From contig NZ_JAGYHF010000012.1 in assembly GCF_018336155.1 (NCBI RefSeq), forward strand, positions 1-64,000: a stretch of DNA of 64,000 nucleotides, read 5' to 3'. Positions 18,312-26,719 of this stretch are shown here, one piece after another (positions within the stretch are counted from its first letter, which is position 1; each line of letters starts with the position of its first letter). The position numbers were made by a program, and so were the translations under genes. The notes under the pieces are model-generated. The model was not told the origin of the DNA. It did no database searches and worked only from the letters and a program-made list of their open reading frames with translations. The DNA comes from Pseudomonas rustica. Its GTDB lineage: Bacteria; Pseudomonadota; Gammaproteobacteria; Pseudomonadales; Pseudomonadaceae.

Positions 18312-18676
18312 AAACCTTGACTGGCAAAGGCCCGGTACACCGCATCGACCATCGCGATCTCGACTTTATCCATCGCGGCGGCCCGCCCGGCGCAGCGATG
18401 GTTGCGCGGGCGCTGAGCAATGAGGTCTCGCCGAACCTGGGCGTCGGCTTCGCTCGCTGGGAAGGCGCCGAAGTCAGCTGGACTTTGCTGTATGACGAAG
18501 TCATCTTCGTCATCGAAGGCTGCTTTGAGCTCACGGCCAACGGCGAGCATCACCGGGTCGAACCCGGGCAGATGCTGTGGATTCCTGAAGGCACTGAGCT
18601 CATTTACGGCGGTCATGCCTTGTTTGGCTACGTGGTCTATCCGGGTGACTGGAAGCAACGACACGGTTTGAACTGA
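18308..18676 (+). CDS. Cupin-domain protein (EutQ-like)
   Basis: The protein has 122 residues, a single cupin barrel of the EutQ/DUF861 type. Conserved features are the acidic LYDEVIFVIEGCFELT strand, the HHRVEPGQMLWIPEGTEL turn, and a C-terminal YVVYPGDWK. A GTG start at 18308 overlaps the preceding stop (GTGA) with GGAG six bases upstream, which indicates coupled translation. An in-frame ATG at 18287 would give a longer overlap and is less likely. It may be an accessory or metal-dependent enzyme of the amine pathway; no specific reaction can be assigned. Confidence 0.8.
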   Translation: MKTLTGKGPVHRIDHRDLDFIHRGGPPGAAMVARALSNEVSPNLGVGFARWEGAEVSWTLLYDEVIFVIEGCFELTANGEHHRVEPGQMLWIPEGTELIYGGHALFGYVVYPGDWKQRHGLN

Positions 18677-18719
18677 AGGTGTAGCGCCCTTATCCGAACC
18701 GCTAACTCAGAGAGCGTTG

Positions 18720-19616
18720 ATGTCAGTCAGAAGTGAACGTGGCGCCACAGCCTGTGGCTTGTTGGCGATTGTCTTGTGGAGCACCGCCGCCGCATTGATC
18801 CGCAGCGTTAGTGAGATGTTCGGCCCCTTGGCGGGTTCGGCACTGATCTACTCGCTAGGGGCCGTCATGCTCGTGGCCCTGTTGGGGCGACCGCGTTTGC
18901 GGGCGACATCGTGGCGTTATCTGATCGGCGGCAGCGCGTTGTTTGTGGCGTACGAAGTGTGCCTGTCGCTGGCGCTGGGGTTCGCCAACAGTCGTCATCA
19001 AGCGATTGAGCTGGGAGTGGTCAATTACTTGTGGCCGTGCCTGACCGTGTTGCTGGCGATTGTCATGAACGGGCAAAAGGCGCGCTGGATGATTGTCCCA
19101 GGCACGGCGCTGGCATTGTTCGGCATAGTCTGGGTGGTCAGCGGCGAGGGCTTGTCGGTGGACTCCATTGTCGCCAACGTTCAGTCCAATCCGCTCAGTT
19201 ACAGTCTGGCGCTGGCCTGTGCGATCACGTTCGCGTTGTACTGCAACATCACCCGGCGTTATGCCGGAGGACAGAATCTTGTGGTGCTGTTTTTCGTGCT
19301 GACGGCCATTGTCCTGTGGGGCAAATACGCAGTGAGCGGCGAGATAATGCCGGCATTCTCCCTGCGCAACAGTCTGGAGCTGATCGCCGCCAGCACGGCC
19401 ATGGCCGGTGGCTATGCGTTGTGGAACATGGGTATTTTGCGCGGCAACCTCACGTTACTCGCCACCGCCTCGTATTCCGCGCCGGTGCTGTCATCGGCGT
19501 TTGGCGCGGTGTGGCTGGGCGCGGCACTGAATGCGCAGTTCTGGCAGGGTGCGGTGCTGGTGACGGTAGGGTCATTGCTGTGCTGGGGGGCTACCCGTCA
19601 GCAGGTGAATACCTGA
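18720..19616 (+). CDS. yddG: DMT-family exporter, YddG-like (EamA)
   Basis: A 298-residue membrane protein with about 10 hydrophobic segments and the EamA repeat. It matches E. coli YddG through much of its length: LLAIVLWSTAAALIRSVSE, HQAIELGVVNYLWPCLTVLLAI, NPLSYSLAL and FWQGAVLVTVGSLLCW. YddG exports aromatic amino acids and methyl viologen in enterics. It follows the cupin gene by 43 bases on the same strand and could export a product of the amine pathway, though it may also be an independent unit. Confidence 0.85.
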   Translation: MSVRSERGATACGLLAIVLWSTAAALIRSVSEMFGPLAGSALIYSLGAVMLVALLGRPRLRATSWRYLIGGSALFVAYEVCLSLALGFANSRHQAIELGVVNYLWPCLTVLLAIVMNGQKARWMIVPGTALALFGIVWVVSGEGLSVDSIVANVQSNPLSYSLALACAITFALYCNITRRYAGGQNLVVLFFVLTAIVLWGKYAVSGEIMPAFSLRNSLELIAASTAMAGGYALWNMGILRGNLTLLATASYSAPVLSSAFGAVWLGAALNAQFWQGAVLVTVGSLLCWGATRQQVNT

Positions 19617-19656
19617 CAGGAGCACAAAGCATTGGGTTAAACCTTCTCCCCACTGT

Positions 19657-19890
19657 TTATTTTATTGGGTGGCTCACGCTGTGATTCACCTGCAATGCCG
19701 CCGCATGATGCATCGCCAGATGCCCGGTCTTGGCACTTTTCACTTCGTATTGCGGCTCTTCCTTCGAGGCCGGTCGATGCCGTCCCATGAACTCGACATC
19801 CCGCGTATGCACCTTGACCACCGTGCCGCGAATCTCGCCGGCTTCACTGTTCCAGCGCACCGCGTCGCCGACCTTGAATGACGTGCTCAT
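19657..19890 (-). CDS. DUF2945 / HVA1 small SH3-like protein
   Basis: A 77-residue protein. FKVGDAVRWNSEAGEIRGTVVKV followed by YEVKSAKTGHLAMHHAAAL is the DUF2945 hypervirulence-associated (TUDOR-like) fold. The ATG at 19890 follows GAGGGG; an extension upstream lacks a ribosome site. It lies 10 bases downstream of a small acidic gene. The family function is unknown, although such genes often sit with stress-related loci. Confidence 0.8.
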   Translation of the reverse strand: MSTSFKVGDAVRWNSEAGEIRGTVVKVHTRDVEFMGRHRPASKEEPQYEVKSAKTGHLAMHHAAALQVNHSVSHPIK

Positions 19891-19900
19891 GGCAATCCCC

Positions 19901-20101
19901 TCACTGCGCTGGCGGATGCTCACTCGATACCGAGTTGGCGGCGTCCACATCCGTCATGTCCTCGTCGAGCGGTGACTCGTCATCGGCAGGCAATGGAGCC
20001 TCTGGTTGATCGCGTTTCGGGTCGTGTCCCGTTTCATTGTCCGTGGTGCGCGTCACGTCTTGCTGCGACTTGTTGCCCGGTGCATTTTCATCAATGTCCA
20101 T
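19901..20101 (-). CDS. Small acidic hypothetical protein
   Basis: The protein has 66 residues and is very rich in Asp, Glu, Pro and polar residues (MDIDENAPGNKSQQDV, then DDESPLDEDMTDVD). It is probably intrinsically disordered. The ATG at 20101 has GGAGAG upstream. It is followed after 10 bases by the DUF2945 gene and probably forms an operon with it. I do not recognise a family. Confidence 0.6.
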   Translation of the reverse strand: MDIDENAPGNKSQQDVTRTTDNETGHDPKRDQPEAPLPADDESPLDEDMTDVDAANSVSSEHPPAQ

Positions 20102-20215
20102 GACTGGCTCTCCGCTCGGCCGCACGGAAAATCCGCGCTTAAAGGTGAGAGACAACGGCACCGCGCAAGTGCCGGGTACTGGACGAACGGTGCACGTGCT
20201 CACCATCAAGCCAAA

Positions 20216-20800
20216 TTAGCGGGCCAACAGTGCTTTGGTCATTGCCATCGAGGTGTTCAGCGACTGCCCCGTACGCTGCAGTTTGTTCAGCAAACTGGCG
20301 CCCAGCCACAGCTGATAAAGGGTTTCCGCCAGATGCCGGGCATCACCGGTCGGCAGGGTCTTTTCGGCCTGGCCTTGCTCGATGCACAGCGTGATGCGCG
20401 AGACCACTTGCTCGGCGCCGTCGCGCAGGGTCAGGCGCATCGATTCGGACAGGTCGGCAACTTCGGCGCTGAGTTTTACCACCAGGCACTCATCGCCGTG
20501 GCCTTCGAGGGTGCAGCGGTCTTGCCAGCCCTGCCAGTAATCCATCAGCCGTTCATAGGCGGTCAGCCCCGGCAGGGTTAGGCGCCGCTCCATGTCGGCC
20601 AGATAACCGACGAAGTAATCCTCGAGCAAGGCCTGGCCGTAAAGCTCTTTGGATTTGAAGTAGTGATAGAACGAGCCCTTGGGCACGCCAGCCGTTTGCA
20701 GGATTTCGTTGAGGCCGACACTGGTGAAGCCCTTCTCGGCCATCATCCGGTGGCCGGTGTCGAGCAAGTGTTGGCGGGTGTCGTCGTAGGTCGGTTTCAT
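20216..20800 (-). CDS. nemR: TetR-family repressor, NemR-like
   Basis: The protein has 194 residues. The N-terminal TetR helix-turn-helix reads GFTSVGLNEILQTAGVPKGSFYHYFKSKELYGQALL (residues about 25-60). The C-terminal part matches the NemR-type ligand domain, with cysteines near residues 93 and 100 and in LCIEQGQAE. It is divergent from a DJ-1-like gene and close to an N-ethylmaleimide reductase gene, as expected for an electrophile-sensing repressor. Palindromic sites in both target promoters match each other. The cysteines could be the redox switch. Confidence 0.83.
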   Translation of the reverse strand: MKPTYDDTRQHLLDTGHRMMAEKGFTSVGLNEILQTAGVPKGSFYHYFKSKELYGQALLEDYFVGYLADMERRLTLPGLTAYERLMDYWQGWQDRCTLEGHGDECLVVKLSAEVADLSESMRLTLRDGAEQVVSRITLCIEQGQAEKTLPTGDARHLAETLYQLWLGASLLNKLQRTGQSLNTSMAMTKALLAR

Positions 20801-20821
20801 GGGGCGCAAATTACCAGGCAA

Positions 20822-20911
20822 TAGACCAGTCGTTTATTTCAGAGGATGGCGAGTTTGCCATACCTGCCGAGTAAAAACCTGTTGAGAAAAAATTACTAGA
20901 CGACTGGTCTA
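20822..20911. promoter_or_regulatory. NemR-type operators in the divergent promoter region
   Basis: Two related 15-mers are present: TAGACCAGTCGTTTA at 20822-20836 and TAGACGACTGGTCTA at 20897-20911. They are near-complements of each other; the second contains TAGAC/GTCTA arms. Both match the strong palindrome upstream of nemA at 21744-21769. Confidence 0.7.
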
Positions 20912-21009
20912 ATTGGAAACTATGCTGCGCCTCGTCAACCGCATTTGCGGGTATCAGCGTGACGCGAATCCTTTGCGCCACGACGTCACCGATCAAACCA
21001 GGGTGCTCT

Positions 21010-21687
21010 ATGAAAATTCTGATGGTTTTGACTTCCCACGATCAGCTCGGCAACACCGGCCGTAAAACCGGCTTCTGGCTCGAAGAATTTGCCGCGCCCT
21101 ACTACGCCTTCAAGGATGCCGGTGCGCAGATCACATTGGTGTCGCCGGCCGGTGGCCAGCCGCCGCTCGACCCGAAAAGCGATGAGCCCGGCGCGCAGAC
21201 TGCCGAGACCGATCGCTTTCGCAACGACCCGGCAGCGCAGCAGGCACTGGCCAGCACCGGGCGTCTGGCCGAGGTCAGCGCAGAGGATTTCGATGCTGTG
21301 TTTTATCCCGGCGGCCATGGTCCGCTGTGGGATCTGGCCGAAGACTCGCACTCGATCGCGTTGATCGAAGCCTTTGCCCGCAGCAACAAGCCCCACGGCT
21401 TTGTCTGCCATGCGCCGGGCGTGTTGCGTCACGTCGTCGATGCGGCAGGCAAACCGCTGATTCAGCATCGCCAGGTGACCGGTTTCACCAATTCGGAAGA
21501 AGCCGCCGTCGGACTGACCGACGTGGTGCCGTTCCTGATCGAAGACGAGTTTCAGCGTCTCGGCGGGCGTTACTCCAAAGTCGCTGACTGGCAGGTGCAT
21601 GTGGTTGCGGACGGCCAATTGGTTACCGGCCAGAATCCTGCCAGCTCTGCCGCTGTCGCCGAGAAACTGTTGAAAATGCTCGGCTGA
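21010..21687 (+). CDS. DJ-1/PfpI-family protein (glyoxalase III/deglycase-like)
   Basis: A 225-residue type-1 glutamine-amidotransferase-like protein. The nucleophile elbow is in HGFVCHAPGVLRHV (Cys near residue 134), and the conserved acidic residue lies in GFWLEEFAAPY. DAVFYPGGHGPLWDLAED precedes the elbow. Related proteins convert methylglyoxal or repair glycated molecules. It shares the NemR-like operator region, which fits a role in electrophile detoxification. The start at 21010 is chosen because MKILMVLTS begins the domain; the ribosome site is weak. Confidence 0.85.
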   Translation: MKILMVLTSHDQLGNTGRKTGFWLEEFAAPYYAFKDAGAQITLVSPAGGQPPLDPKSDEPGAQTAETDRFRNDPAAQQALASTGRLAEVSAEDFDAVFYPGGHGPLWDLAEDSHSIALIEAFARSNKPHGFVCHAPGVLRHVVDAAGKPLIQHRQVTGFTNSEEAAVGLTDVVPFLIEDEFQRLGGRYSKVADWQVHVVADGQLVTGQNPASSAAVAEKLLKMLG

Positions 21688-21743
21688 TTCAACGCTCAAC
21701 CTCATCACCGTGCTACGCGGTTTTATTTTTATCCTAGAAATAG

Positions 21744-21769
21744 TCGACTGGTCTAATAAGACCAGTCGA
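21744..21769. promoter_or_regulatory. NemR-type operator upstream of nemA
   Basis: A perfect 11-bp inverted repeat, TCGACTGGTCT and AGACCAGTCGA, with a 4-base spacer AATA. It ends 13 bases before the nemA start codon. It contains the same GACTGGTCTA core as the sites near nemR. Confidence 0.8.
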
Positions 21770-21782
21770 ACAAGGTACCTCC

Positions 21783-22904
21783 ATGCACAACAGCCCTTAT
21801 TTCCAACCCGCGACGCTCGGCCTGCACACCCTGAAAAACCGTATCGTGCTGCCGCCTCTCACCCGCCAGCGCAGCACGCAACCGGGCAATATTGCCAATG
21901 AGTTGATGGCCGAGTATTACCAGCAACGGGCCGGCGCCGGTCTGCTGGTGACCGAAGGCACGCAGATCGAACCACGCGGCCAGGGTTACGCCTGGACACC
22001 CGGCATTCATACCCCGGAGCAAATCGCTGGATGGCGCAAAGTCACGGAAGCGGTGCACGCCGTGGACGGTGTGATTTTCGCGCAACTGTGGCATGTCGGC
22101 CGCGTCTCCCACACTGCACTGCAACCGAATGGCGCAGCGCCGGTATCGGCCTCGGCGCTGGCCACCGAGCGTGTCAGCGTGTTCATCGAAACCGCGCCGG
22201 GCGTGGGTGAACTGGTCGCCCCGTCGGCCCCGCGTGCATTGAGCACCGATGAAGTTCAGGAACTGATTCAGCTGTACATTCAAGCCGCGCGCAATGCGAT
22301 GGACGCCGGTTTTGACGGCATCGAACTGCATTGCGCCAACGGTTATCTGGTCAACCAGTTCATCTCCGCGCACAGCAATCTTCGCGACGATCAGTACGGC
22401 GGTTCGCTGCACAATCGCCTGCGCTTTTTGCGTGAAGTGGTGGCGGGTGTCGCCGAGTGCATTGGCAAGGAAAAAGTCGGTGTGCGTTTCGCGCCGTTGT
22501 TCACCACCACCGATGAAGCGCGGACTTACCTCGGCATGGTCGAAGAAGATCCACACACCACTTACATCGAAGCGATCAAAGTTTTGCAAGACGTCGGCAT
22601 CGCCTACCTGTCTATCGCCGAAGCCGATTGGGACGATGCGCCGGCGATGCCATTGTCGTTTCGTCAGGCCGTACGCGACACCTTCAGCGGCGCGATCATT
22701 TATGCCGGACGCTATAACGCTGAATCCGGGGCCCGCTTGCTCGAATCCGGACTGGCTGATTTTGTCGCCTTCGGACGCCCGTTCATGGCCAACCCGGATC
22801 TGCCCGCGCGTATCGCCAATGACTGGCCCCTCAATGCGCTGAACCCGGCCACCGTGTATGGCGGCAATGGCGAAGGGTATGTCGATTACCCCGTGCACGG
22901 CTGA
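21783..22904 (+). CDS. nemA: N-ethylmaleimide reductase / Old Yellow Enzyme family
   Basis: A 373-residue FMN enzyme with the TIM-barrel of the OYE family. Typical motifs are LKNRIVLPPLTRQRS, FAQLWHVGR, FDGIELHCANGYLVNQFISAHSNLRDDQYGGSLHNRLRF (substrate His/Asn pair and barrel Tyr), and FVAFGRPFMANPDLP. It reduces activated alkenes, quinones and nitro compounds with NADPH. A NemR-type palindrome lies immediately upstream, so it should be induced by electrophiles together with the DJ-1-like gene. XenB-type xenobiotic reductases are close relatives. Confidence 0.9.
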   Translation: MHNSPYFQPATLGLHTLKNRIVLPPLTRQRSTQPGNIANELMAEYYQQRAGAGLLVTEGTQIEPRGQGYAWTPGIHTPEQIAGWRKVTEAVHAVDGVIFAQLWHVGRVSHTALQPNGAAPVSASALATERVSVFIETAPGVGELVAPSAPRALSTDEVQELIQLYIQAARNAMDAGFDGIELHCANGYLVNQFISAHSNLRDDQYGGSLHNRLRFLREVVAGVAECIGKEKVGVRFAPLFTTTDEARTYLGMVEEDPHTTYIEAIKVLQDVGIAYLSIAEADWDDAPAMPLSFRQAVRDTFSGAIIYAGRYNAESGARLLESGLADFVAFGRPFMANPDLPARIANDWPLNALNPATVYGGNGEGYVDYPVHG

Positions 22905-22925
22905 CGGCGGCCAGCGTCAAACAAC

Positions 22926-22955
22926 GCACCGGGGATTGCCCTTCTTTCCCGGTGC
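22926..22955 (+). terminator. Hairpin after nemA
   Basis: GCACCGGG and CCCGGTGC form an 8-bp stem 21 bases after the nemA stop. The T run is poor, so it is only a possible terminator. Confidence 0.5.
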
Positions 22956-23115
22956 AACTTAACCTCTGTGCGGCAGGTCAATCGTGTCAATGAGTGATGC
23001 GTCTGCGCGAGCAATGGCAGTCAGACCCCAAAACCAATAACGCACGAAGGGTGACATCCTGGAACATCTTACTCGCGAGGAGCTTGAGGCCGAGGTCACG
23101 CGGCTGCGTCTGGCG

Positions 23116-25620
23116 TTGGGCAACGTCGGAGCCGCCAAGCAGGACACCGCGCAGGATCTGGCTGATCAATTGCATTTGGCGAGCCGTGCGGTTGCCGAAA
23201 CCCGGGAGCGCTATCGGTTGGCCGTCAAGGCGACCAGCGATGCGGTCTGGGATTGGGATCTGACCGCTGACCGGATCACCTGGAACGAAGCCCTGCAACA
23301 GGCTTACGGCTACACGGCAACCGCCACCGAGACCAACAGTGACTGGTGTTTTGCGCGGATTCACCCGCAGGATCGGCCGCGCGTTGAGGCGTCGATCCGC
23401 GCCGTCATTGATGGCACGTCTACCGACTGGAGCGCCGAATACCGGTTTCGCTGCGAAGACGGCTCCTACGCCGAGGTCGTCGATCGCGGGTATCTGATGC
23501 GCGATGCCGACGGTCGCGCCGTACGCATGATCGGCGCCATGCTCGACCTGACGCGCTCACGCCATGCCGAAAACGCCTTGCGCCTCAGCGAAGAACGCTT
23601 CCGCACGATTCTGGAAACCATTGAAGCGGCGTTCGCCATCGTCAAAGTCAAATTCGACGCTGACGACCGTCCCGTCGACTACTGCTTTGTTGAGGCCAAC
23701 CCGGCGTTCGAACGGCAGGCCGGGGTCAACTTGCGGGGTAAATGGGTCACCGAGTTTGCGCCCAATCTGGAGAGCTTCTGGTTCGAGACTTACGGGCACG
23801 TGGCCAAAACCGGCGAGCCGGCGAATTTCGAGAATTACGCGAATACGTTTGAGCGCTGGTTCGACGTGCGCGCAGTGCGCGTTGGCGATCCTGCCGATCG
23901 ACAGATTGCAATTTTTTTCAGCGACGTGACCGCGCGTCGCGACGCCGAGGAGCGTCTGCGGGTCAGCGAGGCCGTTGCCCGCGAGAACGTCGAGCGTGTG
24001 CAACTCGCCCTCGCCGCCGGTGCGATTATCGGCACTTGGCACTGGCATCTGCCGACCGACCGTTTCACCGTCGATGAAGCCTTTGCCCGGGTGTTCAACC
24101 TTGATCCGGCGCTGGGGCGCGACGGTTTGAGTCTGGAGCAAGTGGTGCAAACCGTGCACCCCGATGACAGGGACGGACTCACCCGCGCGATCAACGAAGT
24201 CATCGCCCGTGGCGGCCCCTATTCCCACCAATATCGGGTGTGCGGTGCGGATGGCAAATACACTTGGATTGAGGCTAACGGACGCGTCGAATGTGACGAT
24301 GATGGTTCCCCGTTGCGCTTTCCCGGCGTACTCATTGATGTCGAAGACCGGCGCAATGTCGAGGCTGACCGAGACCGCGCGATTTCGGCACTGCGTGCGC
24401 TGAATGACACTTTGGAGCAACGGGTGACGGCGCGCACGGCTGACCTCATGCAGGCCGAAGAGAAGTTGCGTCAATCGCAAAAAATGGAAGCCGTCGGGCA
24501 ACTTACTGGTGGGCTGGCGCATGATTTCAATAACCTGCTGGCGGGCATTTCGGCAGCGCTTGAGCTGATGGAAAGGCGCATCGCCCAAGGTCGTCTTGAG
24601 GACGTCGGCAAGTACATGGTCACGGCGCAGGGCGCCACCAAACGTGCGGCTGCTCTGACCCATCGCTTGCTGGCGTTCTCCAGAAGGCAAACACTCGATC
24701 CACGGCCAACCGACGTTAATACCTTGATTGTCGGCATGACTGAATTGATCCAGCGCACCGTCGGCCCGAGCATCCTGCTGAAAACCGAAGGCGCAAGCGA
24801 CCTCTGGCCAGCGTTGGTCGATGGGAGTCAGCTGGAAAATGCACTGTTGAATTTATGCATCAACGCCCGTGATGCGATGCCCGATGGCGGACGCATCACC
24901 GTGCAAACAGCCAATCGAACATTGGATGACGAATCTGCTCAGGCGTTGGAGATGCCCGCCGGGCAATACCTTTGCCTGAGTGTGGCCGACACCGGCACCG
25001 GGATGTCCGCCGAAATCATCGCCAAAGCCTTTGACCCGTTTTTCACCACCAAGCCTTTGGGTCAGGGCACGGGCCTGGGGTTGTCGATGATTTACGGTTT
25101 CACCAAGCAATCGGGTGGCCAGGTGCGCGCCCATTCGCAAGTGGGCCAAGGCACCACGATGTCGATCTACCTGCCCCGCTATCACGGCCAGGCGCCGCAA
25201 AATCACGACGACACGCAAAGCACATCGATTGCGGTGACCGCTGTGGGCGAGACGATTTTGATTGTCGACGACGAACCCACGGTGCGCCTGCTGCTGGCGG
25301 ATGTGCTGTGCGACCTCGGTTATGACGTGCTCGTCGCCGCCGACAGCGTTGAAGGGCTGGCGGCACTGCGCTCCAATGCGCGGATCGATTTGCTGGTTAC
25401 CGACGTCGGCTTGCCGGGCGGCATGAACGGCCGGCAAATGGCCGACGCCGGCCGGGAGATCCGCCCGCAGTTGAAGACCTTGTTCATTACCGGTTATGCA
25501 GAACATTCAGTGATCGGCAACGGCCAACTCGGCCCGGGGATGCAGGTGCTGACCAAGCCGTTTGCTATCGAAACACTGGTTTCTCGCGTCAGTGGCCTGA
25601 TGGCCACCACCGGTGAATAG
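23116..25620 (+). CDS. Hybrid sensor histidine kinase with three PAS domains and a receiver
   Basis: At least 834 residues. PAS domains lie at about 35-150, 155-275 and 290-410. A HisKA domain has the phosphoacceptor His469 in GQLTGGLAHDFNNLL, and an HATPase domain contains the G boxes (ADTGTGM and TGLGLSM). A C-terminal receiver has Asp763 in LLVTDVGLPGG. No membrane segment is seen, so it is probably cytoplasmic. The start is uncertain: TTG at 23116 has no ribosome site, coding character extends upstream to a CTG at 23059 behind AAGG, and an in-frame TAA sits at 23038. The target regulator is not nearby. Confidence 0.85.
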   Translation: MGNVGAAKQDTAQDLADQLHLASRAVAETRERYRLAVKATSDAVWDWDLTADRITWNEALQQAYGYTATATETNSDWCFARIHPQDRPRVEASIRAVIDGTSTDWSAEYRFRCEDGSYAEVVDRGYLMRDADGRAVRMIGAMLDLTRSRHAENALRLSEERFRTILETIEAAFAIVKVKFDADDRPVDYCFVEANPAFERQAGVNLRGKWVTEFAPNLESFWFETYGHVAKTGEPANFENYANTFERWFDVRAVRVGDPADRQIAIFFSDVTARRDAEERLRVSEAVARENVERVQLALAAGAIIGTWHWHLPTDRFTVDEAFARVFNLDPALGRDGLSLEQVVQTVHPDDRDGLTRAINEVIARGGPYSHQYRVCGADGKYTWIEANGRVECDDDGSPLRFPGVLIDVEDRRNVEADRDRAISALRALNDTLEQRVTARTADLMQAEEKLRQSQKMEAVGQLTGGLAHDFNNLLAGISAALELMERRIAQGRLEDVGKYMVTAQGATKRAAALTHRLLAFSRRQTLDPRPTDVNTLIVGMTELIQRTVGPSILLKTEGASDLWPALVDGSQLENALLNLCINARDAMPDGGRITVQTANRTLDDESAQALEMPAGQYLCLSVADTGTGMSAEIIAKAFDPFFTTKPLGQGTGLGLSMIYGFTKQSGGQVRAHSQVGQGTTMSIYLPRYHGQAPQNHDDTQSTSIAVTAVGETILIVDDEPTVRLLLADVLCDLGYDVLVAADSVEGLAALRSNARIDLLVTDVGLPGGMNGRQMADAGREIRPQLKTLFITGYAEHSVIGNGQLGPGMQVLTKPFAIETLVSRVSGLMATTGE

Positions 25621-25634
25621 GATGATGCCGTAAC

Positions 25635-25742
25635 TGTGGCGAGGGGATTTATCCCCGTTGGGCTGCGCAGCGGCCCCCGCTTCTTAACTGAAAAAGCACG
25701 GGCCTGCTGCGCAGTCCAACGGGGATAAATCCCCTCGCCACA
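25635..25742. repeat. REP-type hairpin, family C
   Basis: The arms begin TGTGGCGAGGGGATTTATCC and end with the complementary GGATAAATCCCCTCGCCACA. The element separates the kinase and ycaC genes, which converge, and may terminate both. The same family is at 40612. Confidence 0.85.
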
Positions 25743-25803
25743 AGTTAATCGTCGGTGCGACAAAGCCTGCTTTTCAGGGCAGGCTTTGGTTTAGCAGGTC
25801 AGT

Positions 25804-26436
25804 TTATTTTTTCTGAGCCGTCAGCGCCGAGTAGCCATTCATCAGGTTGCGATAGTTAGGAATCCGCTGCGACAGCAAGTTACCCAACCCTTCGATATCG
25901 TTGCGCCAGTCGCGGTGCAGCTCACACGCCACCGAGAACCAGTTCATCAACTGCGCACCGGCCTGCGTCATGCGGCTCCACGCCGCTTGCTGCACGGTGG
26001 TATTGAAAGTACCGGACGCATCCGTCACCACAAACACCTCAAACCCTTCCGCCAGCGCCGACAACGTAGGGAACGCCACACACACATCCGTCACCACACC
26101 GGCAATGATGATCTGCTTGCGACCCGTCGCCTTGATCGCCTTAACAAAGTCTTCGTTATCCCAAGCGTTGATCTGACCTGGGCGAGCAATGTACGGCGCA
26201 TCCGGGAACATCTCTTTCAACTCCGGTACCAACGGGCCGTTCGGGCCTTGTTCGAAACTGGTGGTGAGGATGGTCGGCAGGTTGAAGAACTTCGCCAGGT
26301 CAGCGAGTGCCAGCACGTTGTTCTTGAACTCGTTCGGCGAGAAGTCCTGCACCAGCGAAATCAAACCGGTCTGGTGATCAACCAGCAGCACGATAGCGTC
26401 GTCTTTGTTCAAGCGGTTGTAGGTTGGAGTGGTCAT
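25804..26436 (-). CDS. ycaC: YcaC-like isochorismatase-family hydrolase
   Basis: The protein has 210 residues and closely resembles E. coli YcaC: LLVDHQTGLISLV, NLPTILTTSFEQGPNGPLVPEL, YIARPGQINAWDNEDFVKAIKATG and LIIAGVVTDVCVAFPTLSA. The catalytic Asp/Lys/Cys triad of the cysteine hydrolase fold is present (Cys near residue 118 in VVTDVCVAF). It is a cytosolic hydrolase whose physiological substrate is unknown. AAGGAC precedes the start. No operon partner is visible. Confidence 0.9.
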   Translation of the reverse strand: MTTPTYNRLNKDDAIVLLVDHQTGLISLVQDFSPNEFKNNVLALADLAKFFNLPTILTTSFEQGPNGPLVPELKEMFPDAPYIARPGQINAWDNEDFVKAIKATGRKQIIIAGVVTDVCVAFPTLSALAEGFEVFVVTDASGTFNTTVQQAAWSRMTQAGAQLMNWFSVACELHRDWRNDIEGLGNLLSQRIPNYRNLMNGYSALTAQKK

Positions 26437-26565
26437 GGTGTGCGTCCTTTTTCAATGTTGGATTTGTTGTTGCGTTCAAGTTGGGTACAGATTACTGACG
26501 CATTGAAAAAGGATAAATCGGCTGAAAAGTGTTTCACCGTCAACTCAAATGGGACAATAGATATT

Positions 26566-26640
26566 TGTAGGAGCAAGGCTTGCCCGCGAAGAGGCCGGTA
26601 CAGATTGACACCGCTTTCGCGGGCAAGCCTTGCTCCTACA
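26566..26640. repeat. REP-type hairpin, family B variant
   Basis: TGTAGGAGCAAGGCTTGCCC is paired with a matching right arm ending GGGCAAGCCTTGCTCCTACA. It lies between the divergent ycaC and sigma-factor genes, not at a gene end. Confidence 0.8.
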
Positions 26641-26675
26641 GTTCTCCAGCATTGCGCAGTCTCTGGCCACACAGG

Positions 26676-26698
26676 TAATATTGAGAGAGATTCTCACT
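26676..26698. promoter_or_regulatory. Candidate Fur box upstream of the ECF sigma gene
   Basis: The element contains TGAGAGAGATTCTCA, an inverted TGAGA/TCTCA repeat similar to the GAGAATGATTCTC form seen at many Fur-regulated pseudomonad sigma genes. It lies just upstream of the fecI-like start, as expected for iron-starvation control. Confidence 0.55.
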
Positions 26699-26719
26699 AA
26701 CATCTGGAAAAGCCCACCA

